A stretch of 30,459 nt of DNA from XN24 sp964413755 (GTDB taxonomy: Bacteria; Pseudomonadota; Gammaproteobacteria; Steroidobacterales; XN24), in NCBI GenBank assembly GCA_964413755.1, contig CAYPTW010000022.1, positions 1 to 30,459 on the forward strand, in the 5' to 3' direction. Below the pieces are notes generated by a model that did no database searches, was not told the origin of the DNA, and saw only the letters and a program-made list of their open reading frames with translations. A program made the position numbers and the translations under genes. Below are positions 1 to 6,169 of this stretch, piece after piece. Each line of letters starts with the position of its first letter. Position 1 is the stretch's first letter.

Positions 1-2190
1 GAGACGCTGACCAACGCGGCCGGGGGCGTGTTCAACCTCGATGGCAGCGCCAATTCCGCCATCGTCGGCGTGTTCGACAACCAGGGCGTGTTCAACAAGA
101 ACAGCGCAGGCGCCCAGACCTTCGGCAGCGGCCTCGGCAGCTTCGTCAACAGCGGCACGGTGAACGTTGTGGCGGGAACCCTGGACATCTTGGGCGCGGG
201 CATCGATTCGGGTACGTATGCGGTGAGCAGCGGCGCTGCGCTCGGATTCACCGGCGGCAACCGCACGCTGGCCGCGGGCAGCACGGTGTCGGGCGCCGGC
301 GACCTGGTGCTCTCCGGCGGCACGGTCGGGCTGAACGGCGACCTGCCCATTGCGGGCACCGGCACCGTCAGGATTACCGGTGCGAACGTGACCCTCGATA
401 CGCCGGGTACCGGCGTGAACTTCGCCGGCGGACTAGAAGTGTCGGGCGGCACGCTGGTGACGGCGGACGACATCGTGACGCCGACCCTCGTCTGGACCGG
501 CGGGACGCTCTCCGGCGCCGGCACGCTGGAGACGAACGGGACAGGGTCGGTGATCGGGGGTCTCGGCACCCGCCTGCTGGAAATCGACTGGCTCAACTTT
601 GGCACCGTCGCCATGCAGGACAGCGCGACGCTCTCCATCTCCAATGGCAGCACGCTGCAAAATGCTGGCCGGTTCGACATGGCGGGCTCCGGCGGTATCA
701 CCACCGCCGACACCGGCACCTTCCAGAACGACGACACGCTCAGCAAGCTCTCTGCCGGCACGCACTCGATCCAGTTGACCACCTTCATCAACGATGGGCT
801 GGTGGAAGTGCTCGACGGCCAGCTGAACATCGACGCCGATGGCGCCGACACCGGAATCTACGAGATTGCCGGGGGCGCCACCCTGGCTTTCGTCGGCGGG
901 GACCGCAGCATCACGGCCAACGGGGAGGACACGTTCATCGGCACTAACGCCATTCGCGGTACCGCCTCCCTCGGCACCGGCGAGGTTCGCTTCCTTGGCG
1001 GCACCCTTACTTTTTCCGGCTCGGTAAGCACCGACAGCGCCACCAGCCTCGATTTAGATCTTGGCGGCGAGGTAATGAGCGTCAGCTCGATCACCCAGCC
1101 GGCGAACGGCACGGTGACCGACAACGGTGACGGCACTTTTACCTATACCCCCAGCGCTGGCTTCGACGGCACCGATACCTTCACCTTCGAAGTCGACGAC
1201 GGCGCCGGCAACATCCGGCTGGCCACCATCACCATCCAGGTGGATCTCGCCACCCTCATCGCGACCTGGATCGCGACCTCGGGCGGCAACTGGGAGGACG
1301 AGGCCAACTGGCAGGACGGGATCGTGCCGGGCGACGGGTTCACGGTCGTGATTCCGGCTTTCGCCGGCGCCATCACCATCGTGTACAGCGCNNNNNNNNN
1401 NNNNNNNNNNNNNNNNNNNNNNNNNNNNNNNNNNNNNNNNNNNNNNNNNNNNNNNNNNNNNNNNNNNNNNNNNNNNNNNNNNNNNNNNNNNTCCATCGAC
1501 CGTTCCCTGACCAACCTGGGCATCCTGGAGGTCGCAGGCCTGCTGAGCATCGGTGGCGACTTCATCCAGGGCCCGACCGGGACTCTCCGCCTGGCCCTTG
1601 CCGGAACCGGGCGCGGCACGGACTACGACGCCCTGGACGTGGCCGGCAGTGCGGCGCTGGACGGCACGCTGGAAGTGACGCTGGCGGGCGGGTTCGTCCC
1701 GGCGGACGGCGACAGCTTCGAACTGCTGCAGGCCGCCGGCGGCGTGAGCGGTACGTTTGCGACCGAGAACCTGCCGCCGGCGCCCGACCTGGTGGCGTCT
1801 TATGCGCCGGGCGCGGTAACCCTGGATGTGGTCGCGGCGCCCCCGCCGCCCCCACCGCCGCCCCCACCGCCGCCGCCACCGCCGCCGCCACCACCGCCGG
1901 TCGAGCCGCCGGTCGAGCCGCCGCGTGATGCGGTGAACGCGGTCCAGTCGCAGGTCCTGGTGGCGACGACGCTCGCGGGCGGCGGGGTCTTCCAGGGCGC
2001 GGCCATTACGCCGCCCGTGGACATCGTCGGCACGACGACGAATCCCGAGATCGTCGGTAGCACCGGAGTCCTGGCCCTGCCGCCGGGGCATCCGTTCGCG
2101 AGCGGCGTGCCATTCGGCGCAGTCTCGGGCGCGGTGGAACGCGAAGGGGTGGTGCGCCTCGCGCCCGGTGTCTGCCTGGTGGACGAATGA
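1..2190 (+). CDS. Giant beta-helical surface protein (adhesin-like), 5'-truncated
   Basis: The frame is open from base 1, so the true start lies upstream. The visible 729 codons contain imperfect beta-solenoid repeats of the autotransporter/filamentous-haemagglutinin style (phrases like SGTVNVVAGTLDILGAG, SGTYAVSSGAALGFTGG, GTYEIAGGATLAFVGG). A cadherin/Big_9-like module follows (ITQPANGTVTDNGDGTFTYT, about nt 1075-1250), then a GNWEDEANW..G.VPGDG motif that opens a second beta-rich block. A 100-N gap interrupts this block. After it comes a GTLRLALAG...DALDVAGSAALDGTLEVTLAGGF module, a 20-proline linker and an 87-residue tail. No C-terminal beta-barrel, sortase motif or membrane anchor is visible. 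The stop overlaps the FecR-domain gene start (ATGA), so the two are probably co-expressed. A secreted, surface-exposed adhesin or matrix role is inferred from the repeat family; the substrate is unknown. Confidence 0.8.
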   Translation, partial: ETLTNAAGGVFNLDGSANSAIVGVFDNQGVFNKNSAGAQTFGSGLGSFVNSGTVNVVAGTLDILGAGIDSGTYAVSSGAALGFTGGNRTLAAGSTVSGAGDLVLSGGTVGLNGDLPIAGTGTVRITGANVTLDTPGTGVNFAGGLEVSGGTLVTADDIVTPTLVWTGGTLSGAGTLETNGTGSVIGGLGTRLLEIDWLNFGTVAMQDSATLSISNGSTLQNAGRFDMAGSGGITTADTGTFQNDDTLSKLSAGTHSIQLTTFINDGLVEVLDGQLNIDADGADTGIYEIAGGATLAFVGGDRSITANGEDTFIGTNAIRGTASLGTGEVRFLGGTLTFSGSVSTDSATSLDLDLGGEVMSVSSITQPANGTVTDNGDGTFTYTPSAGFDGTDTFTFEVDDGAGNIRLATITIQVDLATLIATWIATSGGNWEDEANWQDGIVPGDGFTVVIPAFAGAITIVYSXXXXXXXXXXXXXXXXXXXXXXXXXXXXXXXXXXSIDRSLTNLGILEVAGLLSIGGDFIQGPTGTLRLALAGTGRGTDYDALDVAGSAALDGTLEVTLAGGFVPADGDSFELLQAAGGVSGTFATENLPPAPDLVASYAPGAVTLDVVAAPPPPPPPPPPPPPPPPPPPPVEPPVEPPRDAVNAVQSQVLVATTLAGGGVFQGAAITPPVDIVGTTTNPEIVGSTGVLALPPGHPFASGVPFGAVSGAVEREGVVRLAPGVCLVDE
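1392..1491. other. Assembly gap (100 N)
   Basis: Exactly 100 unresolved bases lie inside the beta-helical protein gene. A round 100 is a common placeholder, so the true gap size is unknown. The frame happens to stay open across it. Confidence 0.98.
1840..1923 (+). repeat. Polyproline CCN triplet tract
   Basis: Twenty consecutive proline codons (CCG, CCC, CCA) at 1840-1899 are followed by two VEPP units to 1923. It encodes a rigid extended linker between the beta-rich body and the C-terminal tail of the adhesin-like protein. The near-perfect triplet repetition could change length by slippage without breaking the frame. Confidence 0.9.
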
Positions 2191-2915
2191 TGAGCCTCGT
2201 CCGCGCTTTGGCCTGTCTCGGCGCGCTCGGCGTGGCCCTGCTCCCGGCCGTTGCTGCCGCGGAGCGGGCGGGCGATGTGGTGTACCTGTCGGGCACGCTG
2301 ACGGCGCAGGCCCCGGAGGCCGAGCCCCGCCTGTTGGCCCAGGCGTCCAGCTTCAACAACAGCGACACACTGCGGACGCACGAGCAGAGCTTCGCCCGGC
2401 TGGAGTTCATCGACGAGACCCAGCTCGCCCTGCGGCCGAACACCACCCTCGAGGTCAGCCAGGTGAGCTTCGACCCGGCGGAGCCGGAGGCCGACGGGGT
2501 GGCCGTGAAGCTGCTGAAGGGCGGCCTGCGGGCGGTCAGCGGGGCCATCGGTGAACGCAATCGGGAGCGCGTCCGCTATGAGACGCCGGCCGGCGGCATC
2601 GGTATCCGCGGCACGCACTTCGGTGCGCTCTATTGCCAGGGCGACTGTGCCGGCCTGCGCACGATCGGCGGCGGGCCCTTGCGCGACGGCCTGCATATCG
2701 ATGTCGCCGACGGGCGGATCCTGGTCAGCAACCGGGCGGGCTCGCTGGAAGTTGCGGCGGGCCAGCTGGCTTACGTGCGCGATGCCGACACGCCGCCGGA
2801 GCTTGTCGACGAGATGGAGGGCTACCGGGTCGTGATGCCGGCCAGCGTGCTGTTCGACGACTTCGGCCCGCTCTGGTCGGAAGAGACCAGCTGCGACGAC
2901 TGCACCGTGCGCTGA
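2187..2915 (+). CDS. Secreted FecR-domain protein
   Basis: This 242-aa protein starts with a Sec signal peptide (MMSLVRALACLGALGVALLPAVAAAE, cleavage near residue 25). A FecR-type domain follows at about residues 28-150: GDVVYLSG, a long polar strand with NNSDTLRTHEQSFARLEF, DETQLALRPNTTLEV, LLKGGLRAVSG and ETPAGGIGIRGTHF. CQGDC and a C-terminal CDDC could form disulfides in the periplasm. No transmembrane anchor is seen, unlike classical FecR anti-sigma regulators, so it is probably a periplasmic or surface partner rather than a sigma regulator. ATG 2187 overlaps the upstream stop (ATGA), indicating translational coupling with the adhesin-like gene. FecR-domain proteins are often found beside CHASE2 cyclases and large surface proteins, as here. 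The precise function is unknown. Confidence 0.85.
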   Translation: MMSLVRALACLGALGVALLPAVAAAERAGDVVYLSGTLTAQAPEAEPRLLAQASSFNNSDTLRTHEQSFARLEFIDETQLALRPNTTLEVSQVSFDPAEPEADGVAVKLLKGGLRAVSGAIGERNRERVRYETPAGGIGIRGTHFGALYCQGDCAGLRTIGGGPLRDGLHIDVADGRILVSNRAGSLEVAAGQLAYVRDADTPPELVDEMEGYRVVMPASVLFDDFGPLWSEETSCDDCTVR

Positions 2916-2919
2916 GCAG

Positions 2920-5079
2920 CTACTTCCGCCCGAGTACCACGAGGTCCCCGCGGTCGCCGTCTTTCAGGCGATGGGCGTGGAAAGACACCAGGCCATCTTC
3001 GGGGTTTACGGCGGCAAGGTGGTCGAAGAGCGTGGCAGCCCGTTCATCGCCCTCGCGCATCTGCTGCCAAGCGGCCTGGTAGGCCGCATCATCCGCCCGC
3101 CGGGCCGGGTCCGTAGCGAACAGCGGCTCGTACACCATCAATGGCTCGGTCTTGCCTTTCAGCACCAGGCGTCCCACGGGCCGGGTCGGGGTGTCGGGCG
3201 CGCCGGACAACGTGGCCGCCGAGACGCAGACGGTCGTGCCCAGCTGCTTGTTCACGCTTTCGAGGCGCGCGGCGGTGTTGACCGGATCGCCGAGCGCCCG
3301 GTAGTCGAACATCGTCCGTCCGCCGAAGTTGCCGACCGTGACCTCGCCGCTGTGGATTCCGATGCGCGTGGCGCCCAGTGCGATGCCGCGGGTGCGCGCC
3401 CGGGCCGCGTAGTCGGCGGCGAACGCATGCAGCTCTGCCGCGCAGCGCAGGGCGCGGGCCGCATGGTCGGGCTGGGGCACCGGGGCCGAGAACATGATGG
3501 CCACGGCATCGCCGACGATGCGGTCGAGCGTGCCGTCGTGGGCGAAGGCGATTCGGACCATGTTGTCCAGGTAATCGTTCAGCAGCGTCACGGCGGCGTC
3601 GGGGTCGAGGGACTCCATCAGCGCCGTGAAGCCGGCGAGGTCGGTGAAGATGAAGCTGCATTCCTGGCGTCGCCCGCCGAGCTGCAGTGCCTCCGGGTGC
3701 GCCACCAGGTAGTCGACGCGGTTCGGGGAGACGTAGCGGGCGAACGCCTGCTGGATCCAGCGCTGCTGCCGCTCGGTGGCGAAGTGGTGGTGCAGGCTGC
3801 CGGCGACGAAGGCGAGCGCGAGCGCCGTGGCCGGGGAGATCGGGTCCAGCAGCAGGTCGTAGCGCTGGAATGCGATCCAGCCGCCCGCGGCCGCCGCCGC
3901 GACCAGCAGTCCGAACCAGGTTGCCGAGACCAGTGCCGGCACCCGCAGGGCGATGAAGCCGAGCAGGAGGCTGCCGCACACCAGCAGGACGAGTTCCGCG
4001 CCGACGGACCAGTTCGGCCGCGCCAGCTGGTCGCCGAGCAGCACCTGGTCCAGCGCCATGGCATGGATCCACACGCCCGGCACGATCTCGCCGAGCGGCG
4101 AGAAGCGCAGGTCCAGCAGTCCCTGCGCGGACGAGCCGATGAGTACCGCGTGGCCGTCGACCCGGCTCGCCAGGCCCGGATCCTGCAGCACCTGCCATGC
4201 CGGCAACACGCGGCGCTGGTGTCCGCTGGTGTACCGCAGCCAGATCTCGCCGCGGGCATCGGTCGCGATCGCGACTTCGCCGACCTGGATTCGTTCGACC
4301 CCTGCGCCGCGCTGCGGTGAGGTAGTGACCGTGACGAGGGGCTGCCCCTGGGCCACACGCAGGACCTCGGTGACCAGCGCCGGCACCACTTCATCTCCCA
4401 GCCTGAGCAGCAGCGGCATCTTGCGGATAACGCCGTCGCTCTCGGGCGCAAAATTCAGCGCGCCGATGCCCGCGGCCGCCTGCTGGAGTTCCGGCAGGGG
4501 CGTCGCCGAGCCATCGTAGCCGAGCAGGAATGGCGCCGGTGTCCCGCCCCGCTCTGCTACCAGGAAGGGGTAGGCGACCAGGGCGTCGGGCGAGCCTTCG
4601 GGCCGCATGGTGTGGCCGAGGACCACCGGCGCGGCGGCGATGCTCCGGCGCAGCACCTCGTCATGCGCCGGCAGGTCATTCAGCGCCGCGCGCAGGTCTG
4701 CGGGCGCCTGCCAGGTCTCGAGCATGGCTGCCGGCGAAGTGCGGTCCGGCTCCGCCAGGATGATGTCCAGCCCGATGGCTGCAGCGCCGCCGGCATGCAG
4801 GCTGTCGATCAACTCCGCGAGATACGTGCGCGGCCAGGGCCACTGCCCGATCCTGGCGAGGCTCTCCTCGTCGATGTCGACGATCGTCACCGGGGTGTCC
4901 TGGTAAACGGCCCGGTCCCAGCGCTGGTACTGGTCGAATACCGTGTTCCGCAACACCTGGAGCGCCAGCGGGTCGCTGACGTAGATCAGGGCGCCGAGGA
5001 GGGCCACAAGCGGCGGAATCCACCAACCGCTGCCCGCCAGCCGCTGCCCCTCCCGATCGTTTGCTGCAGGTTGTTTCAT
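2920..5079 (-). CDS. CHASE2-domain class III adenylate/guanylate cyclase
   Basis: This 719-aa membrane protein probably makes a cyclic nucleotide from ATP or GTP in response to an extracytoplasmic signal. One N-terminal membrane segment (about 20-36) precedes a periplasmic CHASE2 domain (about 38-345, with VTIVDIDEESLARIGQWPWPR and AAIGLDIILAEPD). Three membrane segments follow (about 361-379, 383-403, 414-430), then a class III catalytic domain (about 470-650). The metal-binding aspartates are D480 (FTDLAGFT) and D524 (GDAVAIMF), and the transition-state N601 and R605 are present (GDPVNTAAR). The two purine-selecting positions, usually Lys and Asp/Thr, are both Arg (R520 and R594), so the substrate should not be assumed. 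The start ATG sits about 25 nt below a plausible promoter. The gene is convergent with the FecR-domain gene, 4 nt between stops. CHASE2 ligands are generally unknown. Confidence 0.92.
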   Translation of the reverse strand: MKQPAANDREGQRLAGSGWWIPPLVALLGALIYVSDPLALQVLRNTVFDQYQRWDRAVYQDTPVTIVDIDEESLARIGQWPWPRTYLAELIDSLHAGGAAAIGLDIILAEPDRTSPAAMLETWQAPADLRAALNDLPAHDEVLRRSIAAAPVVLGHTMRPEGSPDALVAYPFLVAERGGTPAPFLLGYDGSATPLPELQQAAAGIGALNFAPESDGVIRKMPLLLRLGDEVVPALVTEVLRVAQGQPLVTVTTSPQRGAGVERIQVGEVAIATDARGEIWLRYTSGHQRRVLPAWQVLQDPGLASRVDGHAVLIGSSAQGLLDLRFSPLGEIVPGVWIHAMALDQVLLGDQLARPNWSVGAELVLLVCGSLLLGFIALRVPALVSATWFGLLVAAAAAGGWIAFQRYDLLLDPISPATALALAFVAGSLHHHFATERQQRWIQQAFARYVSPNRVDYLVAHPEALQLGGRRQECSFIFTDLAGFTALMESLDPDAAVTLLNDYLDNMVRIAFAHDGTLDRIVGDAVAIMFSAPVPQPDHAARALRCAAELHAFAADYAARARTRGIALGATRIGIHSGEVTVGNFGGRTMFDYRALGDPVNTAARLESVNKQLGTTVCVSAATLSGAPDTPTRPVGRLVLKGKTEPLMVYEPLFATDPARRADDAAYQAAWQQMREGDERAATLFDHLAAVNPEDGLVSFHAHRLKDGDRGDLVVLGRK

Positions 5080-5111
5080 GGCATGAGCGGAACGGCGCTG
5101 AGGGCCGTTCG

Positions 5112-5139
5112 AGTCTAGCCGAAACCATCAGCCCGCCAA
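5112..5139 (-). promoter_or_regulatory. Putative promoter of the CHASE2 cyclase gene
   Basis: Read on the minus strand: TTGGCG (5139-5134), 16-nt spacer, TAGACT (5117-5112), giving a leader of about 25 nt to the ATG at 5079. The same 9-mer CGCTTTGGC and 11-mer GGCTAGACTCG recur at identical spacing before the sigma factor gene at 9388-9421. Confidence 0.55.
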
Positions 5140-5163
5140 AGCGTGCGCCGATGGAACCCGGGC

Positions 5164-5193
5164 TTGACCTGGCCGGGGCGACTGCTGTATTTA
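5164..5193 (+). promoter_or_regulatory. Putative promoter of the sdpR-sdpI pair
   Basis: TTGACC (5164-5169) resembles a -35 box and TATTTA (5188-5193) a weak -10, with an 18-nt spacer. The -10 lies inside the left arm of the inverted-repeat operator, the layout expected for an autorepressor. Confidence 0.45.
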
Positions 5194-5220
5194 GATATTT
5201 GTCAAAATATCTAAATACAG
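5185..5220 (+). promoter_or_regulatory. Perfect inverted-repeat operator, probable SdpR/ArsR-type binding site
   Basis: Arms CTGTATTTAGATATTT (5185-5200) and AAATATCTAAATACAG (5205-5220) are perfect reverse complements around a GTCA spacer. The site is strikingly AT-rich in a GC-rich setting, lies 8 nt before the repressor's GTG start and overlaps the probable -10. ArsR-family dimers bind such AT-rich dyads, so autoregulation of the repressor and the following sdpI-like gene is the simplest reading. Confidence 0.8.
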
Positions 5221-5228
5221 GCAGACCT

Positions 5229-5504
5229 GTGTCCGATTCCCTGTTCAAGGCCCTGGCCGACCCGACCCGCCGCGAGGTGCTGAAGCGCCTGCAGCGCGGG
5301 CCGGCCACCGCCGGCGAGCTGGCCGAGGAGTTTCCCCAGGCCAAGGCCACGCTGTCGCATCACTTCAATGTGCTCAAGGCGGCGGGACTGGTGCGCTCGG
5401 AGCGGCGCGGCCAGCACGTGGTGTATTCGCTCAACACCTCGGTGTTCGAGGACCTCGCCCGGATGATGGCAGACCTGTTCAAGCCCGAGAGGAAGAAGAA
5501 ATGA
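5229..5504 (+). CDS. ArsR/SdpR-family winged-helix repressor
   Basis: This 91-aa DNA-binding protein resembles SdpR-type autorepressors. From the GTG at 5229 it reads SDSLFKALADPTRREVLKRL, then a winged helix with GPATAGELAEEF, the recognition helix region QAKATLSHHFNVLKAAGLV and the wing RSERRGQHVVYSLN, ending in a basic tail (KPERKKK). The open frame extends upstream to 5061 but runs through the operator, so 5229 is preferred; it gives the usual SdpR N-terminus. No metal-binding Cys pair (ELCVCD type) is present, which argues against a metal sensor. The stop overlaps the next start (ATGA), so repressor and membrane protein form one operon. By analogy with Bacillus SdpRI, the membrane protein may sequester the repressor when bound to its ligand; this is inferred. 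Confidence 0.88.
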   Translation: MSDSLFKALADPTRREVLKRLQRGPATAGELAEEFPQAKATLSHHFNVLKAAGLVRSERRGQHVVYSLNTSVFEDLARMMADLFKPERKKK

Positions 5505-6169
5505 GCAGCCGACCGACCCAGTGGATCTCCCTGATGCTGTGCATGCTGGCGCTCGCATTCGGCGCGTTGGTGTACGGCGACCTGCCTGAGCAGGTGGCCA
5601 CGCACTTCAACCTCGCCGGCGAGCCCGACGACTGGTCGGACCGGCTGACGGCCGTGGTGTTGATGCCCGGCGCCATGCTGCTGACCTGGCTGTTGCTCTG
5701 GGGCTTGCCGAAAGTCTCGCCCACGGGCTGGCGCGTGGAGCCCTTCATGCCGATCTGGAACCGGATCCAGCTGGCCCTGCTTGCTTTCCTGCTGTTCATT
5801 CACGTGGCCGTGCTCGGCCATGCGCTGGAGTGGTGGGGCGCCGACATGGGGCGGCCGGTGCTGGTCGGGGTCGGCCTGCTGCTCGCAGTGCTCGGCAATT
5901 ACCTCGGCAAGACCACGCGCAACTTCTTCCTCGGCATCCGCACACCGTGGACCCTCGCCTCGGACGAGGTCTGGCGCCGCACCCATCGTCTCGGCGGCTG
6001 GACCATGGTCGCTGCAGGGGTGGCGCTGGTCGTGATGGGGCTGTTCGGCGCCAGCGAGATCGCGCTGCTGGTCGTCGTCGGTGCGGCGGCGCTGATCCCG
6101 GTGGTGTATTCCTTCTTCGCTTACCGGGCGCTGGAAGGCTTCAACCCTCCGCCGGCGGACGAGGGCTGA
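5501..6169 (+). CDS. SdpI-family integral membrane protein (DUF1648 + SdpI)
   Basis: This 222-aa, probably six-helix inner-membrane protein has the DUF1648 signature near its N-terminus (LPEQVATHFNLAGEPDDW, about residues 28-45). The SdpI signature follows in the second half (GNYLGKTTRNFFLGIRTPWT, about 140-160, then DEVWRRTHRLGGW). In Bacillus subtilis, SdpI confers immunity to the SDP toxin and acts as a receptor that holds the SdpR repressor at the membrane. Homologues are widespread without any toxin, and none is encoded nearby here. ATG 5501 overlaps the repressor stop (ATGA). The 3' end overlaps the convergent kinase gene by 29 nt. A role in envelope protection or signal sensing is likely but inferred. 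Confidence 0.88.
   Translation: MSSRPTQWISLMLCMLALAFGALVYGDLPEQVATHFNLAGEPDDWSDRLTAVVLMPGAMLLTWLLLWGLPKVSPTGWRVEPFMPIWNRIQLALLAFLLFIHVAVLGHALEWWGADMGRPVLVGVGLLLAVLGNYLGKTTRNFFLGIRTPWTLASDEVWRRTHRLGGWTMVAAGVALVVMGLFGASEIALLVVVGAAALIPVVYSFFAYRALEGFNPPPADEG

Noticed and set aside
5061..5228. Longer N-terminus for the ArsR/SdpR-like repressor from 5061
   Set aside because: It would translate through the promoter and perfect inverted repeat; GTG 5229 gives the normal family N-terminus.
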